A stretch of 55,197 nucleotides of DNA, from positions 1 to 55,197 of the forward strand of contig JAMONP010000007.1 in NCBI GenBank assembly GCA_027065695.1, given 5' to 3'. A program made the translations under genes and the position numbers. Below, piece after piece: positions 36,753-46,720 of this stretch (its first letter is position 1; every line of letters starts with the position of its first letter). A model generated the notes under the pieces. It did no database searches. It was not told where the DNA came from and was given only the letters and a program-made list of their open reading frames with translations. This stretch comes from Desulfuromonadales bacterium. GTDB lineage: Bacteria > Desulfobacterota > Desulfuromonadia > Desulfuromonadales > BM103.

Positions 36753-36779
36753 CACCCTGTCGAGGGTGCCCTTTTGTTT
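36753..36779 (+). terminator. Intrinsic terminator after the histidine kinase gene
   Basis: CACCCT-GTCG-AGGGTG is followed by CCC and TTTTGTTT. The stem is short but GC-rich and sits 9 bp after the stop codon. Confidence 0.6.
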
Positions 36780-36922
36780 GCACCCCCTTTCGCAAAATCT
36801 TCATGGTAAACTACCTCTAATCTGTCTTGACCGCTAAAAATATTTGTCAGGATGAAAACTTGAAATGGCTTTTTTCTTATTTTTCTTTGTGGCACATTTA
36901 TTGTCGCTTAATGTGAGGTTAT

Positions 36923-37411
36923 TTACTCCAGAATGGGGATGATAAAAACAGGTCTTTTTGATTTTTGCAGAACTTTCTCTGCAACACTGCCAAGAAAAGT
37001 ATGTCCGAGAACGCCCTTGCCGTGCGTTCCCATAACGATGACATCAGCTTCAATCCTGTCTGCAGTCTGCAGAATCTGGGAAACGGCGCGGCCATGAATG
37101 ACTTCGATACTCGCAATGTTCTTGAAATCTTCAGGGAAATTTGCCAGCTCAGTACGAGTGAATTCTTCCAGCTCTTTTTTTAGTTTATTACGTGCCTGGT
37201 CTTCATGCTGTACTTCAAGCTCTTCAAGTTTTCCTTCTCCCATTATGGATGAGACATAGCTACGAAAGCTTGAGTCGATTTCAGGGATGACATGCAATAA
37301 GTGGATTTTTGCCTTGGAGTGTCTGGCCAGCATGATTGCGTGTTTAAAGGCGTGCTCAGAGTTTGGCGTCAGGTCTGTTGCAATTAAGATGTTTTGGTAG
37401 CTTGGTAGCAT
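36923..37411 (-). CDS. Universal stress protein (UspA family)
   Basis: A 162-residue cytoplasmic USP-fold protein. It starts MLPSYQNILIATDLTPNS, and the ATP-binding signature GTHGKGVLGHTFLGSVAEKV near residue 130 marks the nucleotide-binding subgroup. An insertion at about 55-80 (SIMGEGKLEELEVQHEDQ) is charged and helical. On the minus strand GGGAGG precedes the ATG. It is convergent with the histidine kinase gene and is followed upstream by the TRAP operon terminator, so it is a separate unit. Its role is typically stress survival; no ligand can be inferred. Confidence 0.92.
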   Translation of the reverse strand: MLPSYQNILIATDLTPNSEHAFKHAIMLARHSKAKIHLLHVIPEIDSSFRSYVSSIMGEGKLEELEVQHEDQARNKLKKELEEFTRTELANFPEDFKNIASIEVIHGRAVSQILQTADRIEADVIVMGTHGKGVLGHTFLGSVAEKVLQKSKRPVFIIPILE

Positions 37412-37497
37412 GGCTGTCCTCCCAGTGTGACCTTTTGTCGTTGCTTTGTTGCTGTGCTTTCTTGAATATATTACAACATATCAGATAAAATTAAAGA

Positions 37498-37525
37498 GGG
37501 GAGAAGTGCAGCGACACTTCTCCCC
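37498..37525 (-). terminator. Terminator of the TRAP transporter operon
   Basis: GGGGAGAAGTG and CACTTCTCCCC form a perfect 11-bp stem with a 6-base loop. Read on the minus strand it is followed by TCTTTAATTTT, and it lies just after the dctM stop. Confidence 0.85.
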
Positions 37526-37544
37526 TGAATGGGCATGATTCGTA

Positions 37545-38945
37545 TTAATAGCCTTTGAGATGATCGATATATTCTGGCAGCCACAAAGAGATCTGCGGAA
37601 TATAGGTGATCAGTATCAGGAAGAAGAGCAGGATCAGCAGCCATGGTAGCGCGGCACGCATGACCCAGGTCAGGCTCTCTCCAGTGATGCCGGAGGTGAC
37701 GAAGAGATTGAGCCCAACCGGAGGCGTAATCATACCGATCTCCATGTTGACAACCATGATGACCCCAAGGTGAATCGGGTCAATTCCCAACTTAACCGCT
37801 ATTGGGAAAAGAATTGGTGCCATGATCAGGATGATCGCGGAAGGCTCCATGAAGTTACCAGCAACCAGTAGCAGGATGTTAACAACAATCAGGAAGCCCC
37901 ACGCGGGCAGACCCCAATTGATAATTATTTCGACCAGATGGTGCGGGATACGTTCAGTGGTCAATACATGGGCAAAGAGCATGGCATTGCCGATGATAAA
38001 GAGCAACATGATGGAGACTTTGGAGGCATCCTTGAAGACTTTGCGTGTATCCGGGTGAGCCGCTGAGCGGGGCAAGGCCAGGATCGTCTGGCTCAGGTTA
38101 TGAAAAATGATCTTAGGGATCGAATCTTCTTTGCTGACTCGCCATGGTACATTTTTCAGAGGGCCCATATCGCGGTAGACGAATATGGCAATAAAATAGG
38201 CGTAAACTGCAGAAACGGCTGCGGCTTCTGTCGGGCTGGCGATACCGCCGTAAATTGAGCCGAGGACGATCACGATCAGCATCAAGCCCCAGCTGGCGCT
38301 GAAGGCTGAGCGGGTGAGTTGCTTGAAGCCGACCCATGGTTGGGCTGGCAAGCCTTTAATGCGGGCGACTATGTAGATAACTATCATCAGCATGGTGCCC
38401 ATCATGATGCCGGGCAGAAAGCCGGCCATGAAGAGTCGGGCTGCGGATTCCTCGGTTGCAGCAGCGTAGACCAGCATGACAATGGAGGGCGGGATGAGAA
38501 TGCCTAAGGTTCCGGCATTGGCAATGACGCCCGCCGCCATCTGTTTCGGGTAACCGGCCTTAACCATGCCGACGATGACAATCGAGCCGATGGCTGCAAC
38601 CGTTGCCGGAGAAGAACCGGACACCGCTGCAAAGATCATGCAGGCGAGGACCGAGGCCATAGCCAGACCGCCACGGACCCAGCCGATGCAGTCGATGGCA
38701 AAATTGATGATGCGGTTGGCAACCCCCCCGGTTGACAGGAAGGTCGACGAAAGGATGAAAAATGGAATTGCCAGCAAAGTATAATGTTCAGATTGGGATT
38801 CGATGAGTTTCAGCGCGATCGAGGCCAGCGAATCGTGCGAGAATAACATTATCGTGGTAACACTGGAGAGCCCAAGAGCAAATGCGATTGGCATGCCGGT
38901 CAACAGACAAAGCAGCAGAATTATAAAAAGTGCAGCGGTGGTCAT
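37545..38945 (-). CDS. dctM: TRAP transporter large permease (DctM type)
   Basis: DctM is the ion-coupled transport subunit of tripartite ATP-independent periplasmic transporters. The 466 residues hold about 12 hydrophobic segments. Family motifs include GMPIAFALGLSS at the N-terminus, GSSPATVAAIGSIVI, and VVNMEIGMITPPVGLNLFV near the end. It is about 40 residues longer than the usual ~425, because of a hydrophilic insertion (about residues 256-300, including WRVSKEDSIPKI). The start overlaps the dctQ stop by 4 bp. Confidence 0.94.
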   Translation of the reverse strand: MTTAALFIILLLCLLTGMPIAFALGLSSVTTIMLFSHDSLASIALKLIESQSEHYTLLAIPFFILSSTFLSTGGVANRIINFAIDCIGWVRGGLAMASVLACMIFAAVSGSSPATVAAIGSIVIVGMVKAGYPKQMAAGVIANAGTLGILIPPSIVMLVYAAATEESAARLFMAGFLPGIMMGTMLMIVIYIVARIKGLPAQPWVGFKQLTRSAFSASWGLMLIVIVLGSIYGGIASPTEAAAVSAVYAYFIAIFVYRDMGPLKNVPWRVSKEDSIPKIIFHNLSQTILALPRSAAHPDTRKVFKDASKVSIMLLFIIGNAMLFAHVLTTERIPHHLVEIIINWGLPAWGFLIVVNILLLVAGNFMEPSAIILIMAPILFPIAVKLGIDPIHLGVIMVVNMEIGMITPPVGLNLFVTSGITGESLTWVMRAALPWLLILLFFLILITYIPQISLWLPEYIDHLKGY

Positions 38946-39502
38946 GCCGAATCACCTCCATGGTTTGTGGTCGATGATTTGGTCTCCTCGGCCAGATGCA
39001 TACTTTCCTTCGCTTCGTCGAAGAGGTTGAAACTGTCAGTTTTGCCTGTGATGATTTCCCATAGGAGTTGCAGCAGCCGCAAGGCTATCATGACCATACC
39101 GATGACAATAACGCTATGGGCAACCCATTTAGGGATCGGCATATCCTCAAGTTCAATGCCGATCGTGTGCATCATGGAAAGATAGACCCAGGCTCCTTTA
39201 ATGAAGATAGCGCAGTATGCCAGGCAGGCAACGACTGCTATTCCTGTGACTATCCTGCGGACCATGGGAGGTAAGATTTTGACCAGGGCATCAACGCCGA
39301 TATGGGAACCGACCTTGATTCCGTAAGAAACTCCGAACAGAACCATCCAGAAGGAGAGGTGGAGTGTTAACTCTTGGGTCCACATGAAGCCGGTGTTGAA
39401 GCCGAAGCGCAGCACTACCTCAAAAAAGACCAGTAAAGTCATCGCGGCCAGGAGGCCAGCGATGATCGCCTCTTCCAGGCCATTTATAATTCGGCTAAAC
39501 AT
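38942..39502 (-). CDS. dctQ: TRAP transporter small permease (DctQ type)
   Basis: DctQ is the four-helix membrane partner of DctM. The 186 residues have hydrophobic segments at about 12-32, 48-65, 88-108 and 130-150, with the family motif WTQELTLHLSFWMVLFGVSYG near the second. The C-terminal 30 residues are acidic and cytoplasmic. It lies between dctP and dctM. A perfect hairpin separates it from dctP, which commonly lowers permease expression relative to the binding protein. Confidence 0.93.
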   Translation of the reverse strand: MFSRIINGLEEAIIAGLLAAMTLLVFFEVVLRFGFNTGFMWTQELTLHLSFWMVLFGVSYGIKVGSHIGVDALVKILPPMVRRIVTGIAVVACLAYCAIFIKGAWVYLSMMHTIGIELEDMPIPKWVAHSVIVIGMVMIALRLLQLLWEIITGKTDSFNLFDEAKESMHLAEETKSSTTNHGGDSA

Positions 39503-39539
39503 ATTAACAAACCTCGCTGAGAATCTGCTGCATAAAGAT

Positions 39540-39565
39540 CACGGACCTCGTTGCCGAGGTCCGTG
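39540..39565 (-). promoter_or_regulatory. Intercistronic hairpin between dctP and dctQ
   Basis: CACGGACCTCG and CGAGGTCCGTG make a perfect 11-bp stem with a four-base loop. No T-run follows on the minus strand. It likely protects the dctP message or partly terminates, giving an excess of binding protein over permease. Confidence 0.7.
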
Positions 39566-39581
39566 AGTTGAAGCACCTTGA

Positions 39582-40589
<1,008 letters not shown>

Positions 40590-40766
40590 TTATTATAGTG
40601 GGGTTATTCTTAATGTTACCACTAAGGCAACATTTTAAGGCTGATTGACTTCCGCTGTATTCTCAGTAATCGAACAGTTATGTGAAGCGACCTTCCTGTA
40701 ATGTTCGAAAACCGGCTTAGCAGCTTAACTTTAGAGAGTTACTTTCGTACTGTTTCAATATTTATG

Positions 40767-40782
40767 AGCAAGTTAGGTGCCA
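40767..40782 (-). promoter_or_regulatory. Sigma-54 (RpoN) promoter of the dctPQM operon
   Basis: Read on the minus strand: TGGCAC, five bases (CTAAC), TTGCT. This matches the -24/-12 consensus in the conserved bases (GG and GC with correct spacing). Transcription would start near 40756, leaving a leader of about 180 nt before dctP. It implies control by an RpoN-dependent activator such as DctD; none is encoded in the window. Confidence 0.8.
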
Positions 40783-40947
40783 CATGTTGTGAGATTTAAA
40801 ACATGATTTTGAAAAATTGGATTAGAAAAGAAAGTTGCCCTGCAAAGTCAGGTGTTTGTAGATACCTAACCAATGTGAGAGTTCACCTGTTCAGATCTCC
40901 AAAATCTACCTTGAAGAGGCAAATGGCGCCCACTTGATCTGTTCATG

Positions 40948-40974
40948 TTTGGCCAAAACCGGCCAAAATTGGCC
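40948..40974. promoter_or_regulatory. Paired palindromes, possible activator binding sites
   Basis: TTTGGCCAAA is a perfect 10-bp palindrome, followed at once by CGGCCAA-AA-TTGGCCG. They lie about 200 bp upstream of the predicted sigma-54 start for dctP, a usual place for enhancer-binding proteins, and about 30 bp before the possible ispE promoter. They could serve either gene. Confidence 0.5.
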
Positions 40975-41003
40975 GTTTGTTCACAGGCGCAGGTTGTTTC
41001 AAC

Positions 41004-41034
41004 TTGACGGTATCCGTATCCTTGTCGTTATGAT
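41004..41034 (+). promoter_or_regulatory. Possible sigma-70 promoter of ispE
   Basis: TTGACG (41004-41009) and TATGAT (41029-41034) are good hexamers but 19 bp apart, longer than ideal. They lie 78 bp upstream of ispE. Confidence 0.4.
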
Positions 41035-41111
41035 ACCTTTTTGCCTATTGACTCGGATGGGCACAATGAAGCTTCCTTTGTGGCAGTAAAATCAGGTGAT
41101 CTGAAATAGCT

Positions 41112-41957
41112 ATGTCAGCAATGAAAACGGTGTTCGCACCAGCCAAAGTGAACCTTTGTCTGCATGTTCTGGGAAAGCGGACCGATGGCTACCATGAGCT
41201 CGCAATGCTCATGCAGCGGGTCGACTTGTTTGACCGGCTTGATATTGAGTTAGTTGCCGGCCGTGACATTGGCGTCTTCTGTCCTGGGCTTGTGCTGGCC
41301 GATGGTGAACAAAATATTGTTGAGAAAGCGGCGCGAATGTTCCTGGATTATGTAGATATGTGTCAAGGGGTCTCCATCACGATGACCAAGCATATTCCTG
41401 TTGCGGCAGGACTTGGTGGAGGATCTTCTAATGCTGCCGCTGTTCTGGAGGCGCTAGACGAACTCCTCGAAACAGGTTTGTCACGCACTGAATTAACAGA
41501 ATTGGGAAGTCGTTTGGGTGCGGATGTGCCTTTCTTTATCTATAAGAAGACTGCCTGGGCAACCGGTACCGGTGGTCAGTTTGAAGCTTGGCCGGGATTG
41601 CCGCCAATCTGGTTGGTTCTGGTTAACCCGGGTATTGCAGTTTCGACAGCGTGGGTTTTTAGAAATTTGGGGTTGACACACCCTTGGTCAATGGCTAGAA
41701 TCCCTAGGTTTCCCGAGGGAACGAGTGGTTTAGTGTGTCTGCTGAATAACGATCTTGAAGTTGTCACCTGTCAACGCTATCCTGTGATTATGGCAATTAA
41801 GGAACGTCTTGTTGTCAGCGGGGCCGCTGGTGCACTTATGACTGGTAGCGGTTCTACTGTGTTTGGTCTGTTCGATGAACGCTCCCGCGCGGTAGCAGTT
41901 GCTCAGTCACTCTCTCAGGAAACTAACTGGTGGGTTGAAGTTGTCAGCCCGCTGTAG
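41112..41957 (+). CDS. ispE: 4-diphosphocytidyl-2-C-methyl-D-erythritol kinase
   Basis: IspE is the GHMP kinase of the MEP isoprenoid pathway. The 281 residues contain APAKVNLCLHVLGKR with the substrate loop, the ATP loop PVAAGLGGGSSNAAA, ADVPFFI, and the C-terminal MTGSGSTVFGLF. ATG 41112 is used; a second ATG nine bases later would shorten it by three residues. The next features are tRNA-Gln, prs and rplY, an order I recall from related genomes. Confidence 0.95.
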   Translation: MSAMKTVFAPAKVNLCLHVLGKRTDGYHELAMLMQRVDLFDRLDIELVAGRDIGVFCPGLVLADGEQNIVEKAARMFLDYVDMCQGVSITMTKHIPVAAGLGGGSSNAAAVLEALDELLETGLSRTELTELGSRLGADVPFFIYKKTAWATGTGGQFEAWPGLPPIWLVLVNPGIAVSTAWVFRNLGLTHPWSMARIPRFPEGTSGLVCLLNNDLEVVTCQRYPVIMAIKERLVVSGAAGALMTGSGSTVFGLFDERSRAVAVAQSLSQETNWWVEVVSPL

Positions 41958-41982
41958 AATTTAAGTTTTTTGGAAAAATTAT

Positions 41983-42057
41983 AGGGGCGTCGCCAAGCGG
42001 TAAGGCACTGGATTTTGATTCCAGCATTCACAGGTTCGATCCCTGTCGCCCCTGCCA
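41983..42057 (+). tRNA. tRNA-Gln (TTG)
   Basis: A 75-nt cloverleaf with acceptor AGGGGCG/CGCCCCT, anticodon arm CTGGA-TTTTGAT-TCCAG giving anticodon TTG, T-arm ACAGG/CCTGT and encoded CCA. It lies 25 bp after ispE and may be co-transcribed with it. Confidence 0.93.
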
Positions 42058-42124
42058 CTTGCAATGCAGTTTTACTCGATTTACATCGAGGTTGCTGCTC
42101 ATAGTCATATTTAAAAGATACTCG

Positions 42125-42144
42125 GACCATAGACTGCTATGGTC
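42125..42144 (+). promoter_or_regulatory. Hairpin between tRNA-Gln and prs
   Basis: GACCATAG and CTATGGTC pair perfectly around ACTG. No T-run follows. It may protect or help process the tRNA-prs transcript, or act as a protein-binding leader for prs. Confidence 0.45.
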
Positions 42145-42168
42145 TGAAGTTTCTAGAACAGGTGACCT

Positions 42169-43110
42169 GTGCTTAAAGAACTGAAGATCTTCTCCGGTAA
42201 TGCAAACCCTGTCCTGGCGCGGGAAATCTGCAGTCACCTGTCTGTGCCTCTGGCCAAGGCAACGGTCAAGTCTTTCTCCGACGGTGAAATTATGGTGGTA
42301 ATCAACGAAAATGTCCGCGGTCGAGACGTTTTTGTTGTTCAGCCGACCTGTCAGCCGGCCAATCATAACCTGATGGAACTTCTTGTCATGATTGATGCCT
42401 TGAAGCGTGCTTCAGCTGACCGCATTACGGCTGTGATCCCTTATTTTGGTTATGCACGTCAGGATCGCAAGGTTGCACCGCGGACGCCTATTACCAGCAA
42501 ACTGGTTGCGGACCTGATCACGACAGCAGGCGCTCAGCGGGTTTTGTGTGTTGATCTGCATGCCGGTCAGATTCAGGGTTTCTTCAATATTCCGGTTGAT
42601 CATCTCTACGCGGCACCAGTGGTTCTTGAGGATATAAAGTCCCGGTTCCCAGGTGATCTGGTGGTTGTCTCTCCTGATGCCGGTGGTACTGAACGTGCCA
42701 GGGCTTTTGCTAAACGTTTGAATGCTGGCCTGGCGATTATCGACAAACGCCGCAGTGCCGCCAACGTTTCCGAAGTCATGCATATCATTGGTGATGTAGA
42801 CGGCCAACCCTGTATCATTGTTGACGATATGATCGATACGGCCGGTACTCTTTGCCAGGCAGCGGCAGCGCTCAAGGCACATGGTGCGGGTGATGTTTAC
42901 GCTACGGCAACCCACGCGGTTTTGTCCGGGCCAGCTCTGCAACGTATCAACGAAAGCTCTCTTAAAGAAGTGCTGGTTTGTAATACTATCCCTACAGAAG
43001 ATAAAACCAAGGATTGCCCTCGGCTGCGGATAATCTCTGTGGCAAACTTGCTGGCGGAAGCAATCCGTCGTATTCACGATGATGAATCTGTCAGCTCGCT
43101 TTTTGTCTGA
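42169..43110 (+). CDS. prs: Ribose-phosphate pyrophosphokinase (PRPP synthetase)
   Basis: Prs makes PRPP, used for nucleotides, histidine and tryptophan (trpD in this window). It is a 313-residue class I enzyme: [10 protein letters not shown] at the start, [31 protein letters not shown], and the PRPP loop [10 protein letters not shown]. The start is GTG 42169; no strong ribosome-binding site is seen, apart from GGTGA. It is followed by rplY as in many bacteria. Confidence 0.97.
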   Translation: MLKELKIFSGNANPVLAREICSHLSVPLAKATVKSFSDGEIMVVINENVRGRDVFVVQPTCQPANHNLMELLVMIDALKRASADRITAVIPYFGYARQDRKVAPRTPITSKLVADLITTAGAQRVLCVDLHAGQIQGFFNIPVDHLYAAPVVLEDIKSRFPGDLVVVSPDAGGTERARAFAKRLNAGLAIIDKRRSAANVSEVMHIIGDVDGQPCIIVDDMIDTAGTLCQAAAALKAHGAGDVYATATHAVLSGPALQRINESSLKEVLVCNTIPTEDKTKDCPRLRIISVANLLAEAIRRIHDDESVSSLFV

Positions 43111-43163
43111 GCCCATACAGAAAAAATAGACACACAAGTTATTCAGAATGGAGGAATAGAAAA

Positions 43164-43823
43164 ATGGCTAGTTCGGTACTGAATGTAGAAACCAGAGTTC
43201 GCACCGGTAAGGGCGGCTCTCGCAAAGTTCGTAGTGAAGGCCTGGTGCCGGCAGTGATTTATGGCAAAGGGGTTGAATCTCTGAATCTTTGTCTTAACCC
43301 AAAAGACCTGCAGGAGGCTGTTGCCACCGAGGCCGGCTGGAATACCCTGATTACCCTGCAGGGTGATGGTGCCTTTGACGGCAAGGTTGTTATCCTCAAG
43401 GATATGCAGATTGATGCGATTCGTCGTGATGTTCAACATGTTGATTTTCACGCAATTGACCTGAAAAAGAATATTGCGGTTATGGTTCCCGTGAAACCTG
43501 TTGGTAAATCTCGGGGCGAAATAGAAGGCGGAACCTTGCAACTGGTTCGCCATGAACTTCAGGTTTATTGCCTGCCTACGAATATTCCGATTTCAATCGA
43601 AATCGAAGTGACTGAACTGGAGGTTGGCGATGTTGTTCATGTTGAAGAAATCACCCTTCCTGAAGGTGTTGAGTCTCAGCATGATGTCAACTTTACGGTT
43701 CTGACGGTTGTTGGTCGTATGGCCGAAGAAGTCGAAGAGGTTGATGAAGATGATGTTACTGAAGGTGAAGAGGCTGCTGAAGGTGAAGAATCCGCTGAAG
43801 GTGAAGAGGCTGCTGAAGGCTAG
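43164..43823 (+). CDS. rplY: 50S ribosomal protein L25 / general stress protein Ctc
   Basis: L25 binds 5S rRNA in the large subunit. The 219 residues are the long CTC type, with an L25 domain (about 1-95, RTGKGGSRKVRSEGLVPAVIYG) and a TL5 C-terminal domain (about 100-190). A repetitive acidic tail follows (EGEEAAEGEESAEGEEAAEG), encoded by three near-identical 18-bp units at 43761-43814. GGAGG precedes ATG 43164. The downstream pth start lies 12 bp after the stop. Confidence 0.95.
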   Translation: MASSVLNVETRVRTGKGGSRKVRSEGLVPAVIYGKGVESLNLCLNPKDLQEAVATEAGWNTLITLQGDGAFDGKVVILKDMQIDAIRRDVQHVDFHAIDLKKNIAVMVPVKPVGKSRGEIEGGTLQLVRHELQVYCLPTNIPISIEIEVTELEVGDVVHVEEITLPEGVESQHDVNFTVLTVVGRMAEEVEEVDEDDVTEGEEAAEGEESAEGEEAAEG

Positions 43824-43834
43824 CTGAGGTTTTT

Positions 43835-44413
43835 TTGAAGTTGATTGTCGGTTTAGGCAACCCAGGCAGTGAATATGCCAAAACACGCCATAATATCGGT
43901 TTTATGGTCGCCACCAACTTGGCAGAACGGGCTGGGATTGCTCTGAAGCGTAAAGGTTTCCATGGCTTTTATGGTGTTGGTCGAGTGGCCGGTGAAGAGG
44001 TAACGATCCTGTTACCGCAGACATATATGAATCGCAGCGGTGCCAGTGTCGCACCTGCCTGTCAATCCCTCGACATTGCGCCGGGGGATTTGATTGTGAT
44101 TCATGACGAAATTGATCTATCCTTCGGTTGTTTGCGCATTAAACTCGGCGGTGGCCATGGCGGTCATAACGGTTTGAGGAGTATCGGTAGCGTGTTGGGT
44201 GAATCTGGCTATTTGCGTCTGCGCATGGGCGTGGGGCGACCTCAGCTTGGTGGTGATGTTTCAAGACATGTTTTGAATCGATTCACTACAACAGAGCGTG
44301 CTGATCTAACCTCATATATTGATACTGCCACGGAAGCTTTGGAACTCATGATAACAAGAGGCCCGCAAGAGGCCATGAATACATACAATATGCGTAACTC
44401 ACCAACAACATAA
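43835..44413 (+). CDS. pth: Peptidyl-tRNA hydrolase
   Basis: Pth releases peptides from prematurely dissociated peptidyl-tRNAs. The 192 residues begin [11 protein letters not shown] with Asn9 and the catalytic His19 (KTRHNIGF). The conserved VIHDEIDL and [11 protein letters not shown] follow. The start codon is TTG at 43835, supported by the invariant N-terminus and a GAGG 5-6 bases upstream. It is paired with rplY, as in many bacteria. Use of TTG may keep expression low relative to rplY. Confidence 0.95.
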   Translation: MKLIVGLGNPGSEYAKTRHNIGFMVATNLAERAGIALKRKGFHGFYGVGRVAGEEVTILLPQTYMNRSGASVAPACQSLDIAPGDLIVIHDEIDLSFGCLRIKLGGGHGGHNGLRSIGSVLGESGYLRLRMGVGRPQLGGDVSRHVLNRFTTTERADLTSYIDTATEALELMITRGPQEAMNTYNMRNSPTT

Positions 44414-44447
44414 TGACATCAATCAAACAAGTTCAAGGGAGGTAGAA

Positions 44448-46457
44448 ATGCAAGCTTTTGCACCAATTCTGGGTGTGATCGGTTTTATTGTAGCTATAGT
44501 GCTGTACACCAGGGTCAAGGCACAACCGGTCGGTAACGCCAAGATGAAAGAAATTTCGGAAGCGATTCATGATGGTGCCATGGCCTTTTTGGGGCGTGAG
44601 TATCGGGTCCTGGCGATTTTTATTGTGATCGTATTCATTCTGATCTCGTTTGCCATGAATTTTCAGACAGCTCTCGCTTTTCTTGGTGGCGCTCTCTGTT
44701 CCATGACCTGTGGTTTTATCGGCATGAAGGCGGCAACACGTGCCAATGTCAGAACCACTGAAGCTGCGCGCGCGTCGGGCCAGGCCAGTGCCTTGATGAT
44801 CTCATTTAATGGTGGCGCGGTTATGGGCCTGGCAGTTGCGTCCCTCGGGCTGGTTGGTGTCGGTATTGCCTTTATGGCATTCGGCGGCGACCTGGAAACG
44901 GTTAAATATATCAATGGTTTTGCCATGGGAGCGTCCTCTATTGCGCTGTTTGCTCGTGTTGGTGGCGGCATTTACACCAAGGCGGCTGATGTTGGTGCTG
45001 ACTTGGTCGGCAAGATTGAAGCTGGTATTCCGGAGGACGACCCCCGTAACCCTGGCGTTATTGCCGACAATGTAGGTGACTGTGTTGGCGATACTGCTGG
45101 CATGGGTGCCGACATCTTCGAATCCTATGTCGGTTCAATTATCGCAACCATCGCTATTGCTGCTGCTGCTGGTCCCGCACTACTTGACAAGCTTGGCACC
45201 GGCGAGGGGACTCAGGCTGCAGCCATGTACCTGCCGATCGCTTTGGCTGTTACCGGGCTGCTCTTCTCTTTTCTAGGCATCTGGTCGATGAAAAAACTCT
45301 GCAACCAGGATCCTGCCAAGGCTCTGCATTACACCACATTTATCGCTGCTGGCGGTTTCCTGGTGGTATCCATCCTGATTGTCTGGGGCATGGGTCTCAA
45401 TTTTGGAGTTTTCCTGGCTATCCTGATCGGTTGTTTGGCCGGGATCGCGATTGGACAGATTACCGAATACTATACCGCACATGCGCCGGTTAGACGAATC
45501 GCTGAAGCCAGCAAGACCGGCCCGGCGACTACTATTATTCATGGCCTTGCCGTTGGTCTTGAAAGTACCGCAGCTCCCATTCTGATTATTTGTGTTGCCA
45601 TTGCCGTTGCCAATGCTTTCGCTGGCCTGTACGGCATCGGGATTGCAGCTGTCGGCATGCTGGCCACTGTTGGTGTCACCATGACGGTCGATGCCTACGG
45701 ACCGATTGCTGATAACGCTGGTGGTATCTCGGAGATGGCCGGTCTCGGCTCCGATGTTCGTGAGATCACTGATGGCTTGGATGCCATTGGCAATACTACG
45801 GCAGCTATTGGTAAAGGTTTCGCTATCGGTTCTGCTGCTCTGACGGCCCTGGCCCTGTTCTCGGCCTACGCGACTACCGTCAAGCTGGAAGTCATCAACC
45901 TGATTGACCCAAAGGTTGTTATCGGTCTGTTGATTGGTGGTGCCCTGCCGTTCTTCATCGGTGCTCTGACCATGACCAGTGTTGGTAAAGCTGCCGGTCT
46001 GATGGTAGAAGAAATCCGCCGCCAGTTCCGGGAAATTCCCGGTCTTCTGGAGGGTAAGGAAGGCGTCAAGCCGGAGTCAGATAAATGCGTGGATATTGCT
46101 GCCCGTGCAGCTCTCAGGGAAATGGTTTTGCCCGGTGTTATTGCGGTTGTGGCCCCGGTTCTGATTGGTTTTCTTGTCGGTAAAGAAGCTCTCGGTGGCA
46201 TGCTGGCTGGTGCCACTGTGGCCGGTGTTCTGCTGGCGCTGATGATGTCTAACGGTGGTGGTGCCTGGGATAATGCCAAGAAGTACATTGAACAGGGCAA
46301 ACTTGAGGGTGAAGAGAAGGGTGGAACCGCTCATGAAGCTGCGGTTATCGGCGACACTGTTGGCGACCCCTTCAAAGATACTTCCGGCCCGGCCATGAAC
46401 ATTCTTATCAAGCTGATGAGCGTTGTTGCTCTGGTTATTGCGCCGCTGCTGGTCTGA
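44448..46457 (+). CDS. hppA: Membrane-bound ion-translocating pyrophosphatase
   Basis: HppA couples pyrophosphate hydrolysis to pumping of H+ or Na+. The 669 residues have about 16 hydrophobic helices. The active-site loop [20 protein letters not shown] and [19 protein letters not shown] are intact, and [15 protein letters not shown] lies near the C-terminus. At the position that decides potassium dependence it reads [10 protein letters not shown], with Ala where K+-independent enzymes have Lys, so a K+-dependent enzyme is predicted. Many of that class pump Na+. A good GGGAGG precedes ATG 44448 and a terminator follows. Confidence 0.95.
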   Translation: MQAFAPILGVIGFIVAIVLYTRVKAQPVGNAKMKEISEAIHDGAMAFLGREYRVLAIFIVIVFILISFAMNFQTALAFLGGALCSMTCGFIGMKAATRANVRTTEAARASGQASALMISFNGGAVMGLAVASLGLVGVGIAFMAFGGDLETVKYINGFAMGASSIALFARVGGGIYTKAADVGADLVGKIEAGIPEDDPRNPGVIADNVGDCVGDTAGMGADIFESYVGSIIATIAIAAAAGPALLDKLGTGEGTQAAAMYLPIALAVTGLLFSFLGIWSMKKLCNQDPAKALHYTTFIAAGGFLVVSILIVWGMGLNFGVFLAILIGCLAGIAIGQITEYYTAHAPVRRIAEASKTGPATTIIHGLAVGLESTAAPILIICVAIAVANAFAGLYGIGIAAVGMLATVGVTMTVDAYGPIADNAGGISEMAGLGSDVREITDGLDAIGNTTAAIGKGFAIGSAALTALALFSAYATTVKLEVINLIDPKVVIGLLIGGALPFFIGALTMTSVGKAAGLMVEEIRRQFREIPGLLEGKEGVKPESDKCVDIAARAALREMVLPGVIAVVAPVLIGFLVGKEALGGMLAGATVAGVLLALMMSNGGGAWDNAKKYIEQGKLEGEEKGGTAHEAAVIGDTVGDPFKDTSGPAMNILIKLMSVVALVIAPLLV

Positions 46458-46487
46458 TAAATGCGGGTTGACACAATTATGTATATT

Positions 46488-46521
46488 GATAGCCGGGGTT
46501 TCCCCCCGGCTATCGTATTTT
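46488..46521 (+). terminator. Intrinsic terminator after hppA
   Basis: GATAGCCGGGG pairs with CCCCGGCTATC around a short TTTCC-type loop and is followed by GTATTTT. Confidence 0.88.
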
Positions 46522-46545
46522 AACGGTTCTATAATCACAAAAAAG

Positions 46546-46644
46546 GTTTAACGCGGAGACGCTAGGAACGCAGAGGAAAAGCTTTAAATCTCAGGGAAAC
46601 GTCTCAATCACAGCCATTATTCTCTGCGTCTCCGCGTCTTTGCA
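46546..46644. repeat. Dispersed palindromic intergenic repeat (copy 2, inverted)
   Basis: This is the inverted counterpart of 3844-3938. Read on the minus strand the two align over about 95 bp with few differences, sharing GAGACGTTT, CTGAGATTTAA and CTTTTCCTCTGCGTT. It lies between the hppA terminator and ychF. The ends are imperfect inverted repeats rich in CGCAGAG/CTCTGCG. Confidence 0.8.
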
Positions 46645-46720
46645 TTATAAGTATTGTTTTGCCTTTGTTTGGGTTGTAAATCCGTATTTTAGGCATAGAA
46701 CAATAACGGATAGAACTCTT

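Noticed and set aside
36890-36905. Sigma-54-like TGGCAC-N5-TTGTC on the plus strand
   Set aside because: The -12 element has GT instead of GC, and it points into the 3' end of the minus-strand universal stress gene with no plus-strand gene to serve.
46640-46720. Longer N-terminus for ychF
   Set aside because: The added codons come from the dispersed repeat, and the family begins with [12 protein letters not shown].
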